DNA of 64,000 nt, taken from contig CAJZBQ010000011.1 in NCBI GenBank assembly GCA_914767885.1, forward strand, positions 744,001 through 808,000, written 5' to 3'. A model generated the notes under the pieces. It did no database searches. It was not told where the DNA came from and saw nothing but the letters and a program-made list of their open reading frames with translations. The position numbers were made by a program, and so were the translations under genes. Positions 48,029 to 58,575 of the stretch are shown piece by piece; the stretch's first letter is position 1; each line of letters begins with the position of its first letter. This DNA comes from Blepharisma stoltei (Eukaryota > Ciliophora > Heterotrichea > Heterotrichida > Blepharismidae).

Positions 48029-48796
48029 ATGGGAAGCACATCAAGCAAAAAAAATAAGCAAAAAGAGCCAATTACTGTAAACACTCCAGGATTCCAGCCA
48101 GCTACTCTTCCTCCACCCCCTCCCATGCCAGTTCCTAGCGCTCCTCCTCTCTATCCCGAATTATCACCAGTCCCAAGTGCTCCAAGTTTCCAACCCCCGC
48201 CATCTAACTCTCCTCCCAAGAAACCAGTCCCTCCTAGAGCTCACCAATCCCCTCCCCAAGGCAAAAAAGAAGAAGACGCTCCTGACATTCTTTTTGACGC
48301 CGAAGAGCCTGAGGAGCGAAACCCAGAACCCCAAGACCTTTCCTCTGTCCCTGAATTCTACTCTCAAACCTGCACACTCCAAGGCAAATGGATTTATCAC
48401 ATGGAGTCTTCTGAAATTGAGTTCCCAGAGGCTACCTCTGATGAAATTGAGCGGGATTTTATTTCTGGGAACATCCGAAGTAAGTTTAACTTCTCAGGCA
48501 GCCAGGCCGAAATTTTATTTAGAGAAACCTTAATGACTGTAACTGACCCCAGCGGCGAAAAAATGATTTACCCTATAAGCAGAACGGCAGTTGTCAAAGA
48601 AAAATATTGGTGGTATGCCAATGATCAGACCGCAAGGCCAATTATTAAAGAAATTGAAGACATTTTGAGCTTCACTGAAGGAATTTTTTCGTTTACTCTA
48701 GACGGGGTAGGCTACCAGATAAATCTGCATAAGAAGTGTATGGTGGAAATGAGGACTGGGTTAATAAGAAATTTAATTATAGCTTATGAGCTCTAG
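48029..48796 (+). CDS. WWE-like domain protein with N-myristoylation motif
   Basis: 255 aa, uninterrupted. MGSTSSKKNKQK is a typical myristoyl-plus-basic membrane anchor. A Pro-rich linker (LPPPPPMPVPSAPPLYPELSP) spans about residues 20-80. The rest has two WWE-like units: KWIYHMESSEIEFP..IERDFISG, and YWWYANDQTARP..IEDILS..GYQINLHKKCMVEMRTGLIRNL. The second fits the WWE pattern of a closing Y-x-I-x-(F/L)-x-x-M-x-x-TG-x-x-R. WWE domains of ubiquitin ligases and PARPs bind ADP-ribose; whether this one does is not known. Confidence 0.65.
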   Translation: MGSTSSKKNKQKEPITVNTPGFQPATLPPPPPMPVPSAPPLYPELSPVPSAPSFQPPPSNSPPKKPVPPRAHQSPPQGKKEEDAPDILFDAEEPEERNPEPQDLSSVPEFYSQTCTLQGKWIYHMESSEIEFPEATSDEIERDFISGNIRSKFNFSGSQAEILFRETLMTVTDPSGEKMIYPISRTAVVKEKYWWYANDQTARPIIKEIEDILSFTEGIFSFTLDGVGYQINLHKKCMVEMRTGLIRNLIIAYEL

Positions 48797-48936
48797 CAGA
48801 ATTTTATAGGATTTTGGCAATCTTTATGAAAAGCTAAGTGATTATGCTTTCTCTTGCTGGAGATTTAATTTATTTAGACTAAGAGGGGTTTCCTTATAGG
48901 GTGCTAATAGGGCTCATTAGGCATATAGGATAAAAT

Positions 48937-50771
48937 ATGTTTATGATGAATACAAAAACATGTGAAGTTTGTAATGGGCCTGGAGAACTGATTTGCTTTT
49001 GCAAGCAGGCCATTCTGTGTAGTAGCTGTGTAGGAAGGCATATCATTTCAGATATAAGCTCAAGTCATAAGCCAGTCGCGCTGAGTGAAAGCCAATTGAC
49101 TTCTTTGATGGCTGAAAATTGGCACGAACTCTGTGCGACTGAAGCACAGATTTTAGCTCAGGCGTCTCAAAAACAAGAGGTTTTAGCATATTCTAGTCTA
49201 AATAAATTAATAAAAATCCTATATAAAAATGTGTTTTAAATAAATTAATCTATAAAAGTTTATACCAATTTTTATAATAAATATAAGCAGATTTCTATAT
49301 TATATGAAAATTTATATATTATTGTAGATATTTATATATAAAATCCCGTTTGGAAAAAGAAATCTCAGCAGTCGACGAATTTCAAAATCTTTCCATTCAA
49401 TTTATTACAGAAATTGTAAAAGTGATAGAGCGAGATCTGCTTTCAGCAGCTGAGGATATGACTTTAAAAGTAATCAACCAATGTGGGATTGTGAAAAAAC
49501 AAATCGCAGAAGCTTTAGATATGATCAAAAAAGGAGATTATCAGTACAATGAGCTTGCAAATGCACTGACAAGCTGCTTAACTTGTGAAGAGGTCAATAA
49601 GTTCGAAATTCTCAAGAAAAGGGTAGACTACAGCCAAACTGATATGAAAAATACCATAGTAAGCCAGTTTATTTTTGAAATTGGCCTTAAAAGTAGCAGC
49701 AACTCTAACACCCCAGCTCCAGACCCAAAGCAAGCAAAATCTCCCATGATTGACACAGCTTCACCTAAAAAAATCCCACAGATTTCTATGCCGAAGCAAA
49801 AATCAAGAATAACCACCCCAAAAGTTGGCTTTCGAGACGTAAAACGGACAAAAACCCAAAATCCTTTTGAATTTTCAGACGATGAAAATTACGTCGCTTT
49901 GACCTCAAGAGAAAGCTCAGAATATGAAGCACCCAGGATGTCAACTGCCCAAACCCAACGCGAAATAAAATCAAGAATGCAGAGAAGTAGCTCAGTTTCC
50001 AGGAAAAAAATTATTTCTGCTATGCTTTATTGCTTTATCCCTGGTGTGAAATTTTTGACCACTTTTAATACCTCTATTGAAGAATTTTCAAAAATTAATA
50101 TAAAAAGCCGAGATGTCGGGCTTGATGGGAGTGCTTGGACTATAACCCCAGATGGGCTAATTGTGATCACAGGAGGTCTGCAGATATCTCCAAAACGGTC
50201 AACATGGATTTTCAATGTGGTTTCTCAAGACCTTACTATTGGCCCTGCTATGAAAAACCCTAGGTTTAATCATGCGATTTTGAATATTGGAGAATTTGTA
50301 TACGTTTTTGGCGGTTTTAATAATGGGACACTAAAAGAATGCGAAAGACTGAATGTCTCACAAAGGACCTGGCAGAAAATTGCGAATTTAAATACTCCTA
50401 GAGAAAGCTGTTCAGCTGCGTTTATTAAAGGAAATATTTATATAGCAGGAGGTGCAGATACTATTGAAGCTTATAATATTGCAGGAAATAGATTTTCGCA
50501 GTTAAAAATAAAAATCCCAGACAGTCTGCGGTGCTTTATGTTTCCAATTGACAACCAATTGATCATTTTCCACGGCAAAAAAATCACAAAAGTTGACCCT
50601 TTCAATCCTCAGAATATTGAAGATATAAAGGACTTGCCTGAAGAAGACTGGTGGAGCCCTGCAAGCTACGTTTTAAATGAAAAATCAGTGTTTTTCATTA
50701 GGAGATTCTTTATTCATAAGTATGATGTAGAAGAAAATCTATTATTCCCAGTCCAGTCGTGCACGAATTAA
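48937..50771 (+). CDS. B-box zinc finger / kelch-repeat protein (one IES)
   Basis: 567 aa after excision of 49210-49340. The N-terminus CEVCNGPGELICFCKQAILCSSCVGRH..SSHK is a B-box-type zinc finger. A helical region follows (EISAVDEFQNLSIQFITEIVKVIERDLL), then a Ser/Lys-rich linker, then kelch repeats with GG motifs (IVITGGLQIS, VYVFGGFNNGTLKECERLN, IYIAGGADTIEAYN). No RING is seen before the B-box. The stop TAA at 50769-50771 is part of the target-site duplication of the next element. Confidence 0.82.
49210..49340. other. TA-bounded IES in the B-box/kelch gene (131 bp)
   Basis: Join gives SSLNKLKSRLEKEISAVDEF. Very AT-rich, ends ATAAAAATCC and TTTATATATA, no CTCCCC termini. Confidence 0.85.
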
Positions 50772-51090
50772 GATTTAAGATTTAAGATTACGATAACACT
50801 CTGTCGACCCCCACTTTGCTTAGGATCTGACAAACAAGCCCATCCTTCCTGAATTCCATCACTGGCTAACAGCTCTGAACAACGGTAGCTGGAATTGGCC
50901 TAACCGTCAAACCGTTACAGTAGCCTATGACCTAGACGAGTCTCTCTTTCTTTCTTGATGTTGATTCAAGAACACATGGAACTGCCGAAGCAGTTCCAGC
51001 GCTAATATCCTTCAGAAAGTCTGAACTTCCCTCACTAGGATGACCTTAGGGAGCAAGGACCCTAATTCATGCGCTCCATTTTTAATTGTT
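50772..51090 (-). mobile_element. SINE-like element between kelch and TMEM17-like genes (family B)
   Basis: Exact 13-bp duplication GTGCACGAATTAA at 50759-50771 and 51091-51103. On the minus strand it starts AAAAATGGAGCG and ends in (TCTTAAA)n. The block AACGGTTTGACGGTTAGGCC matches the element at 28417-28707. Confidence 0.9.
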
Positions 51091-51124
51091 GTGCACGAAT
51101 TAATTTTGGTTAAATTAAAAATAA

Positions 51125-51598
51125 ATGATAAATCTTGCAAATAAGCCACTGACGATTCTTCCCTTGCAGACTTTGCTCTATTTTGACTGGCTGTATTCAG
51201 CTTGGTACTTTGCAGTAGCTACTATGATTTATATATACAAAGGCTCTTATCTGATTTATCCTTATAATACAATTGCTCCGGAATATGCCGGGCTGTGTTT
51301 TTTTGCCGTTTTGCAATTTTTTAGGATTTTTGTAGGTAATAATAATGCAGGCTCTGTGGCTAATAAAAGTGAAGGTATCAGTGCTGTTTTGTGGTTTCTT
51401 GCCTTGTCAATCCCAGCTATTTTGGCCAGCATCTTTTATATAGCTCTGCAAACTTTTGTGTATTTTTTATTCAGGTTTAATGCTGACGTCGTGACAAATG
51501 CGATATTACTATTTTTCCAAGTGACTGAGGCGATCTTTGGGTTTTTGATGTTTATTAAGTTTAAAAAAGCCCCACCTAGAGGTAAAGCTCCATTTTAA
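51125..51598 (+). CDS. TMEM17/TMEM216-like transition-zone membrane protein
   Basis: 157 aa with four hydrophobic segments. LPLQTLLYFDWLYSAWYF and EYAGLCFFAVLQFFRIFVGNN..NKSE fit the Transmemb_17 family (TMEM17, TMEM80, TMEM216), components of the MKS complex at the base of cilia. Once the SINE-like element upstream is removed, it starts 21 bp after the kelch stop. Confidence 0.78.
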   Translation: MINLANKPLTILPLQTLLYFDWLYSAWYFAVATMIYIYKGSYLIYPYNTIAPEYAGLCFFAVLQFFRIFVGNNNAGSVANKSEGISAVLWFLALSIPAILASIFYIALQTFVYFLFRFNADVVTNAILLFFQVTEAIFGFLMFIKFKKAPPRGKAPF

Positions 51599-51612
51599 TT
51601 GACAATTAATTC

Positions 51613-52043
51613 TTACTTACTTACTTACTTAATTATCTGGTGTTTAAGGTGTCTAGTGCCGCAGCCCAAAAGGGCCTATGGCAAAACTGATGACGTAGGC
51701 GAGCCATCTTGGCACGGGTCAGCCCCGTCCAAGCCTTCTATCAACTCCTGCTTCACCGGCCTTGCTGCACGTCTCACACCGGCGCGTTGCCGTCGCCCTT
51801 GTCGCTCGACTCAGCTCCTGCGCGTGTTCCGCCTAAGGGTCATCCTCCCGTGGGGATGTGCTGAGAGGTAAAAGCCCGAAATCTTGAGTGGACTGAGGAG
51901 TGGTTCCTCTGGTTATCCCCAGAGTTAAACCGCTATTGCTGTCCAGAAGTCTTCGAGTGAAAACCTAACCCTATAAATAAAATTCCATGAGGAGAGAAAA
52001 TTAGCAGAGCTAATTTCTCTCGAACCGAATGCCATTTTATTTA
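51613..52043 (-). mobile_element. SINE-like element between TMEM17-like and TPR genes
   Basis: Exact 13-bp duplication TGACAATTAATTC at 51600-51612 and 52044-52056. On the minus strand the body starts AAAATGGCATTCGGTTCGAG and ends in (GTAA)n. 431 bp, GC-rich. Confidence 0.9.
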
Positions 52044-52072
52044 TGACAATTAATTCATAATTATTTTTTATT

Positions 52073-53106
52073 ATGGAAGAAGAAGAAAAACTCCTTATCC
52101 CATATCAAGAAAAAGACGAAGGAAACCGGCTTTATAAGCTTGGAGAAATTGAAAATGCCAGTAAATCTTACTCAAAAGCCCTTCTCGCTGTAAATTATTT
52201 ATTCAAAGATGCAAAAATTGTTGAAGAAGACGCAATGAAATACGTAAAAGAAATAAAAATCCCTTGTCTTTTAAACCTTTCAGCTTGTTACCTAAAATTG
52301 AAAAGTTCTTACTCCCCCCCCTCCGTGAGTGGACAAAAAAATTTTGTTCACTCACGGAGGGGGGTTAATTTTTTTTTTAAATAATTTATATATAAATTTT
52401 ATAAAAATTTTGTTTTTCGAAATTTCAAAAAATCCTAATTCGCAAAAATTGGAAAGCAAATAATAATTTAATTTATAAAATTTATGTTTTAAAAAGCAAT
52501 TCGTAAAATTAAATAGAATTAGCTCTAGATTTCATTATAGTAATTATCATTTATATATCAAAAGTTTTTTTCATAAAAAATGTTTTCTATTAAAAAAATT
52601 TTTGTCACTCACGGAGGGTGAGTTTTTGGGCAAAAAATAGCGATTTTTTCTAATGGTTTTGTTCACTCACGGAGAGGGGGGGGAGTTATGAAAATGTGAT
52701 TATTCATTGCTCTGATGTTTTAAGTATAGAGCCAGAGAATTCCAAAGCACTTTATAGAAGAGGAGTAGCTAATATGGAGCTTGCGAATTATGATGAGGCC
52801 AGAAAAGACTTAAAAGAAGCCAGAAATCTGGAGCCGAATGATAACAACATATATGAAGCACAGGTAGAGCTGAAGAAAAAAATTAGTGCTTATAAAGAAA
52901 AAACAAAAAAAATCGCACAAAAGACGTTTGAAAGCAAAAAAGAGCCGATAAAAGAATCTAGCCAAGAGGCTACAAAAGAGCAAGAGGCTACAATAGAGCA
53001 GTCTCTCCAAGATCCACAGCCAATCCCAGACCTGCAGCCTGCAACACAGCCATATTTTTATTTTTTATTTAAATGTTGCAGAAGAAGAGCTAATATTCAG
53101 CATTAA
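52073..53106 (+). CDS. TPR co-chaperone-like protein (MITE-interrupted)
   Basis: 218 aa after excision of 52312-52688. Three TPR helices pairs: EKDEGNRLYKLGEIENASKSYSKAL, then IPCLLNLSACYLKLKSSYENVIIHCSDVL across the join, then SKALYRRGVANMELANYDEARKDLKEA. This is the arrangement of the TPR domain of FKBP-type immunophilins and similar Hsp90 co-chaperones, but no peptidyl-prolyl isomerase domain is present. The C-terminus is Lys/Glu/Gln-rich and ends YFYFLFKCCRRRANIQH, a hydrophobic plus basic tail. Confidence 0.8.
52312..52688. mobile_element. MITE-like IES in the TPR gene
   Basis: 377 bp between TTA repeats. Left CTCCCCCCCCTCCGTGAGTG forming a hairpin with CACTCACGGAGGGG, right CTCACGGAGAGGGGGGGG. 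Inverted relative to the element at 46245. Excision gives LKSSYENVIIHC. Confidence 0.96.
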
Positions 53107-53169
53107 GTCGGGAAAATTCCTGACCATTTTTTGTTAAATAGAGAATTATTCAATAAAAGTCTTATAATT

Positions 53170-53565
53170 TTACATAGGCAATAATCCTGAGCTATAAATT
53201 TCTGTTTTACATCTTGGGCATATATGAGAAGTATCCAGGCATGGCCTGCACATAAAAGGAACGCAGCAGCATGGAATAAGTAAGCACACCATAGCGCAGC
53301 AGCACAAATATGATATAAGTCCAGGCTTAAGCTTTGTAATTGTAATTACCTCATTTTTGCATTTAGGGCAGATTACAAGCTGCACATTTTGGTGATTTTG
53401 TATAGGCAATTTTGTTTCATTATGCTGAGGTGCCTCTGTTTTAGCTTCACTTTGTGTTTCTAGTTGTGATTCAGGGGTAGGCACTTCTAAATTTTCTGAA
53501 ATACCGTCAGTTGTTTTAGCTTCTTCAATTAGAGGCTGATTTGTGTCACATTGCTGCTCATCCAT
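53170..53565 (-). CDS. LITAF-domain protein
   Basis: 131 aa. An acidic, Gln/Thr-rich N-terminus of about 60 residues precedes the LITAF domain: CPKCKNEVITI, a hydrophobic Cys-rich membrane-dipping segment (LISYLCCCAMVCLLIPCCCVPF), then HICPRCKTEIY. The two C-x-x-C knuckles bind one zinc. Family members (LITAF/SIMPLE, CDIP1) sit on the cytosolic face of endosomes and lysosomes. No interruption; convergent with the TPR gene. Confidence 0.9.
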   Translation of the reverse strand: MDEQQCDTNQPLIEEAKTTDGISENLEVPTPESQLETQSEAKTEAPQHNETKLPIQNHQNVQLVICPKCKNEVITITKLKPGLISYLCCCAMVCLLIPCCCVPFMCRPCLDTSHICPRCKTEIYSSGLLPM

Positions 53566-53782
53566 TAGGGTATAAATAATTTATTTGCAACTTATGAATA
53601 GTTAGGCAGATTTTCATTATAATATTAATTAAATAAATAGCTCGAATGCAATATATTACTTCTCTTTTCTTAGATAAACAAACTGAAAAAGCCTTTATTT
53701 TCTACTCTTATCAATGGTATTTTTTATGATTTTTTCATATTTTCTCTACTTTAGAAGATTCCGTTAATAATTAAGTCTGAAT

Positions 53783-54463
53783 ATGAATTGTTATAAACAT
53801 CAAAGATCTCATAGCTTGAAGTCCTCAAAAAGCACCTCAAAAATCTCTCCTTTATTTAGCATACTTAAATTCATCAATCCTACTAATCAAAGAGAAATCG
53901 ACTTAGAGGATATGGTAATTTTTATATAGAATTCTCTATTAATAAATGTCCCAGAAGAGCAAAAATTAAAAGTTCAACAAATTTTCCAGCGTTATATTAT
54001 TTCTACAAAGAAATTCTGAATGCCAATATCTACTTTTCTGAAAATGTATGATGGAAATATTGCTGATAGTCATCGAAAATTAACTGCAAAAGAAAAAGAG
54101 CATGCGATTTCTCGCATAAACAGTTACTTAACTCAAAAAAATTCTAATCAAAATTTAAAGCATAAGCGAGGGGTTTCATTTTTCGATATTAACACAAACT
54201 TGAAACAAACTACAAAGAAGCTTGGGAATGAAAGGAATTTTATTACTTACGATGAATCTTTTGCAGATCCTGCAATTTATTCGTCATTTAGTTCTGGGAG
54301 TAATAAATCTTTTATTAATGATTCTATTTGTAAAGAAAAGGATAAGAGGATGCCGCTATGTGAAAATGTTATGAGAAGCTGTCTGTTAAGAAAAAGTGAT
54401 CTCGGCGAATTAAATAGGGCTAGGAACGGTCATAAAAGGCAGAATAGTTTGTTTGTTAATTAA
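53783..54463 (+). CDS. Hypothetical protein with a 15-nt intron
   Basis: 221 aa after splicing at 53915-53929. Starts MNCYKHQRSHSLKSSKST; after the intron reads NSLLINVPEEQKLKVQQIFQRYIISTKKFWMPISTFLKMYD with Trp from TGA. The remainder is Ser/Asn/Lys-rich. No domain recognised; the VPEEQKLKVQQIFQRYI region is helical. The clean intron supports a real gene. Confidence 0.75.
53915..53929 (+). other. 15-nt intron
   Basis: GTAATTTTTATATAG. Its in-frame TAG would end the protein; removal keeps the frame and extends it by 170 codons. Confidence 0.9.
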
Positions 54464-54618
54464 ATTAATGTAAACTTATGTAGTTTTTCTGCTTTGAATA
54501 TATAGTTTCAACAAAAATTGAGAAAAAATTATGCAGTTTTTAGAATGCTAGGATAGGTTGGCTATTTTTGCTTATGAAGTCTGAGCAGTTTTGTTTTAAG
54601 ACTTCGTGGATTTCGGTA

Positions 54619-55084
54619 ACTCCCCCCATCCTTGATCGAACGGCTCGCAATTGTTCGATCAAGGATCGGGTTTAAAAAAAAAATTCTATATAAAATAAAA
54701 AATATATGATTTTTTTTTTTATATATTTTTAAATAAGAGGGCTAAGAGTATTTAATAATTTTACAGCAAAAAATTGAATTAATTTCATAAGAATACCAAT
54801 TTTTAATATTTTGATTTTTAATTACCACTTTAAACTTATAAATTTTAATTTGTTTCTTATTGAATTAAAAATTTTAAATAATCTCTATTTTTTTAGATTA
54901 TTAAGTTTTTAAGCCTAGATTGATGACTAAAGCACTTCGGATGGTTAATTCCGTAGCTTCTTGTTGCCTAAAAGACTCTGAAAAGAACTTCATTAGGCAC
55001 ATCTCCCCAAGCTTTTGATAATATATTTTATATATATAAAAATTTGCATGATATGAAAATCGTTCGATCAAGGATGGGGGAGTA
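54619..55084. mobile_element. MITE-like element, variant termini (CATCCTTGATCGAAC)
   Basis: TA at both ends. Left ACTCCCCCCATCCTTGATCG and right CGATCAAGGATGGGGGAG are inverted repeats; a hairpin (GATCGAACGG..GTTCGATCAAGGATC) lies at the left end. A subfamily of the CTCCCC elements. The 65-residue frame at 54901-55098 lies inside it and is not a gene. Confidence 0.9.
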
Positions 55085-55175
55085 AGAAGTAAAATCAATA
55101 AACTAAGATATTATTCAGCAATAATACTATAAAATACTTATTAAAAATAATTTGATGGCTTACCAGATATTTTAA

Positions 55176-55721
55176 TTAGTGTTTATTGCTCAGCTTATCA
55201 CATAACCACTCTATCCCTTCTTCAAGACCTTGCCCAGTTATCGCCGAGCTAGCTTGCAAATTTCATTCATGATCTCTAATTGATACTAAATCCAATAGTT
55301 CTGAAATTTGATTAGGAGGTGCTGCAACAGGTAAATCTTGCTTATTTGCCAAAATCAAAACTGGGGCAGCCCTTAAATCAGCATGTAAAAGCAAATTAAA
55401 AAGCTCCATCTTCGCCAATAAAGCATTATGAACATCAGCACTATCAACTACAAAAATTACAGCTTCTGTAGACACAAAATATGTACTTCACGAAGCCCTC
55501 AAAGATTCTTGGCCGCCTAGATCTCACACCTGAAGCCTGACGTTTCCTTGCTTGATTTCTTCCACATTGCTGCCAATTGTGGGATGAGCACTAACAACTT
55601 CGCCTAGGCGCAGCTTGTAAAGGATAGTGGTCTTGCCAGCATTTGCGAGTCCTACTAGGACGATTTTATATTCATAATCCTTTCTAAGTTTCCTCCATAG
55701 TCTAGATAAGAATAACCCCAT
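55176..55721 (-). CDS. ARL5-type small GTPase
   Basis: 181 aa. [37 protein letters not shown] holds Gly2 for myristoylation and the P-loop (Ala where Asp is usual). Then [10 protein letters not shown] (switch 1), [19 protein letters not shown] (switch 2 with WDxGGQE) and [11 protein letters not shown]. The SNVEEI and [10 protein letters not shown] signatures single out ARL5 among ARF-like proteins; ARL5 recruits the GARP tether at the trans-Golgi. Three TGA codons (WDLGG, ASWST, HEWNLQ) fall exactly on family Trp positions, the strongest evidence for the code used here. Confidence 0.93.
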
Positions 55722-55835
55722 TATTTCATAACTATTTGATTTAATTATACTTTTATAAGGTAAATAAATATTTTTTAATAGAAAATTACTATATTGCTAA
55801 GGATGGAGGATTTCTAAAAATAGTCATTAAGTCTT

Positions 55836-56563
55836 TTAAAACTCGTCTAAGTCGTTTGCTGACTGAGGCCTGGTGAATTTATTTTCTCTTCTTGAGGTAG
55901 GATATGCACTGTTTGGTCTTAAAGTCCTGTTACTTCTGACCCCAGAGCTCATAATTCCAGTGCCATCAAGGATCTCGTTAATTGTATAGGACGTTCTGCT
56001 TGGAATTCTCCTAGCATTTTCAGAAAGTTGATAAGCTAGATACTCATGCTGTCTATAGTCTTGATCTATTCCCTATATAAAATAATATCTCTAAGGTCTT
56101 TTTATTAATTCCCTATATTTTATATCGTCTGTTAGTTTACTATAATACTAATATAAACCATTTTTATTATATAGTATAGCTTTCTTGCATTATAATGTGA
56201 CCCAGCCGTATTTATTTTCCTCAAAATTCTTCTGTTTTCTTCACTAATTTTGGTCAGTTCTTCAATTCTATTTTTTCTATTAAGCGATTTTAACGAAGAA
56301 CTGATAGGAGTTGCTGCTTGGCTTGGCTTTGTATCAATTAATAAAAGCTTTTGTAAAAGCAGATGGTTTGTGTGCTGCATTTCATTGAGCCGTTCTTCTT
56401 CTTTTAAGCCTTTTTTCGCTTTGCTGAAAACATGCGGCATTTTTCTTGGAGGCTTGTTGTCAATTCTTGACTTGATTTTGCCAAGTTTATATTGGTGGAT
56501 TAGGTGTTCACGAGCGAAGTCTAGCTCTTGTGTAATTTTGCATGATGCTTTTTGGTTCCACAT
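55836..56563 (-). CDS. CFAP97/Hemingway-like protein (one IES)
   Basis: 205 aa after excision of 56069-56178. KMPHVFSKAKKGLKEEERLNEMQHTNHLLLQKLLLID and RKNRIEELTKISEENRRILRKINTAGSHYNARKL fit the CFAP97 (KIAA1430) domain, where repeated N-x-x-(L/I)-L-x-(K/R)-(L/I) segments are followed by SxY. The family takes part in ciliary and sperm-tail assembly. The join reads YNARKLDQDYRQHEYLAYQLSENARRIPS. The C-terminal part is Ser/Arg-rich. Confidence 0.78.
56069..56178. other. TA-bounded IES in the CFAP97-like gene (110 bp)
   Basis: Ends TATTCCCTATATAAAA and TTATATAGTATAG make a short imperfect inverted repeat. Only the TA pair at 56067 and 56177 gives an open frame. Confidence 0.85.
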
Positions 56564-56687
56564 TTTAAATTAAATGGCAATTCAATAACTTAAAAATTCA
56601 AACTTAGATGATAATAAATCGAAATATTGAATTCTTGTAAAAAAAATAAAAATTTATGACATTTTATTAAAAACAGAATTCTTATAA

Positions 56688-57895
56688 TTACTCATGATAC
56701 CAATTTGGAGTTAACTGTCTAAACAGCTCAGGATTTCCTGCATTTAATTCTTCTTGAGTCCAATTGAATAAGCAAGGCAGCTCTTCTCCATTAGGAAGCC
56801 TAGTGTCTTGATCTCTAAGTACATCAAAACAAGGATGAGCCAAGCTTTGCAGAGCTGTAGGTCTTATCTGAGGAGAATACACTAACAAACTTGCTATAAA
56901 ATCAATGATATCCTGAGGAGTCCTTGCTTTAAAAACTCTATTTCAAGGATGTTGCCTAATTTGAGGGAACTTATTTTCAGTGTAACTTGGGTTCATATCA
57001 TAAATTTGTTCTCTTGTAGGTGTTCCTAGGATTTTTATAATTTCTACAAGCTGGTCGACTCCGCTTTCTCCCGGAAAGAGAGGCTGTCCCAATAGCAATT
57101 CTGCGACAACAGCTCCAGCGCTTCACACGTCAATAGCTGGGGTATAATCAGTAGCACCAAAAATTAACTCAGGAGCTCTATAATATCTTGAGCAAATGTA
57201 GCTAACATTTGGCTCTCCACGTACCAGTTTTTTAGCTGAGCCAAAATCACAAAGCTTTATTTTATGCGTATTTGTATCCACCAGCACATTCTGAGGCTTG
57301 ATATCACGATGGCAGACACCTACTGCATGAAGATAAGCCAAACCTCTCATCAGCTGATAAGCATATAATTTCACTAATAAAATAGGCACAGGCTGTCTCA
57401 TCCTGCTATATTGTTTTGTGACTCTGTATAAGGTGTCTGGAATAAAGTCCATCACTACGTTTAAATACAGCTCATCAGGTCTTTCCCCTGAGGTGTAAAA
57501 GGCATGGCGGAGGGTAACAACATTTGGGTGATTCAATTCTTTCATTATTTGGAGTTCACGATTTTTATATATCAAATAGGCTGAATTATTATAAAAAAAG
57601 CATTTTTAAAGAAAAATAAGCTTTAATATGAAAAATAATATCTCCGATCTTGTAAAACCTTTTTGATTGCGACTGTTTCTCCGGTTTCTGCGATTACAGC
57701 TTGGTAAACTTTTCCAAAGCTGCCTTGCCCGACTACTTTGTCACAATTATATGTAAAGCTGCCACTCCCTATTTTGCGTTCTTCAATGTTCATGCGGTTC
57801 ATTGAGTCACTTAGGTCGCCTACACGCCTCCTTGCAGAAGTTGATGACACATTGTGCGCGACACTTGTGTTTGGTGCTTTGGTTGATCTCTCCAT
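56688..57895 (-). CDS. Glycogen synthase kinase 3 (shaggy-type) (one IES)
   Basis: 378 aa after excision of 57570-57640. [13 protein letters not shown] (Gly loop), [27 protein letters not shown] (Lys and helix C, across the join), [21 protein letters not shown] and [17 protein letters not shown] with the activating Tyr. TGA gives Trp at PAIDVWSAGAV and HPWNRVFKA, both invariant in GSK3. After the catalytic domain the end is [28 protein letters not shown] Ser/Thr kinase acting on primed substrates in many signalling routes; in ciliates a flagellar/ciliary length role is possible. Confidence 0.95.
57570..57640. other. Short IES (71 bp) in GSK3
   Basis: Interrupts QDRRY/KNREL. TA-bounded, AT-rich, no inverted repeats; close in size to the 64-bp IES at 22991. 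Confidence 0.92.
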
Positions 57896-58005
57896 TTTTT
57901 AATGATATTTAAATTCGTGAATAAAATTGCTTAACAATGTAGGAAAATCCAATACTAAGATTTTCTGTGGAATTTTTAGGAGATTAATAAGGAAATTCTA
58001 ATTAT

Positions 58006-58563
58006 CTATAAAGTAAATAAAACTTTTTCGTCGAAATGTTTCCTGAACTCTAAAATGGCTTCTCTTCCCAGTATATCTTTAAGTTTAAGCCCAACACTCT
58101 GTATGTAGCGCTCTTCAATTGAATCTGTCCAAATAGCGATTCTGAACCTGTTTACGCGGACAGAAAGTTCAGCTCCACAAATGTGTGGTGATAAGTCCAA
58201 GAATTGGCACCCAATTAAAGCCAGCTCTGAATTTAGCCATTGTTCATTAATTTTTTCTAAGTGTTCAGTCTTAAAAGACCAGGCTCCTCCTTGAGCATTG
58301 CGAGGGTCTTCCCACTCTGGCAGAATTCCTTCTCTGAATAGAAAATAATCCCCTCTGCCTTTGATATCTGTGGGAACTTTAATGTTGTTGTAGACGTGCC
58401 AAAAATCTTCCACGGTCTTAAAAGTGTTGATTTTTTTAAGTCTTTCTTCCCAGGCTTTGAGGGTGATTTTTTGCTTGTTGGTTTTTTTCTTGTTGCGTGT
58501 TACGTAGAAGTCCCATGGGTATTCTAAATCATGACCCATTTTATTACTTATTGTATGTGACAT
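58006..58563 (-). CDS. Translation initiation factor eIF4E
   Basis: 185 aa. YPWDFYVTRNKKK starts the fold; TFKTVEDFWHVYNNIKVP and GILPEWEDPRNAQGGAWSFK hold the two Trp residues that sandwich the mRNA cap and the acidic residue that recognises it. The C-terminal half (LIGCQFLDLSPHICGAELSVRVNRFRIAIWT) is also typical. It recruits the small ribosomal subunit through eIF4G. A SINE-like element lies directly before the start codon; the target-site duplication begins within it. Confidence 0.94.
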   Translation of the reverse strand: MSHTISNKMGHDLEYPWDFYVTRNKKKTNKQKITLKAWEERLKKINTFKTVEDFWHVYNNIKVPTDIKGRGDYFLFREGILPEWEDPRNAQGGAWSFKTEHLEKINEQWLNSELALIGCQFLDLSPHICGAELSVRVNRFRIAIWTDSIEERYIQSVGLKLKDILGREAILEFRKHFDEKVLFTL

Positions 58564-58575
58564 TTTGGTTTTTAG

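Noticed and set aside
54901-55098. 65-residue minus-strand frame
   Set aside because: Lies inside the MITE-like element with inverted ends.
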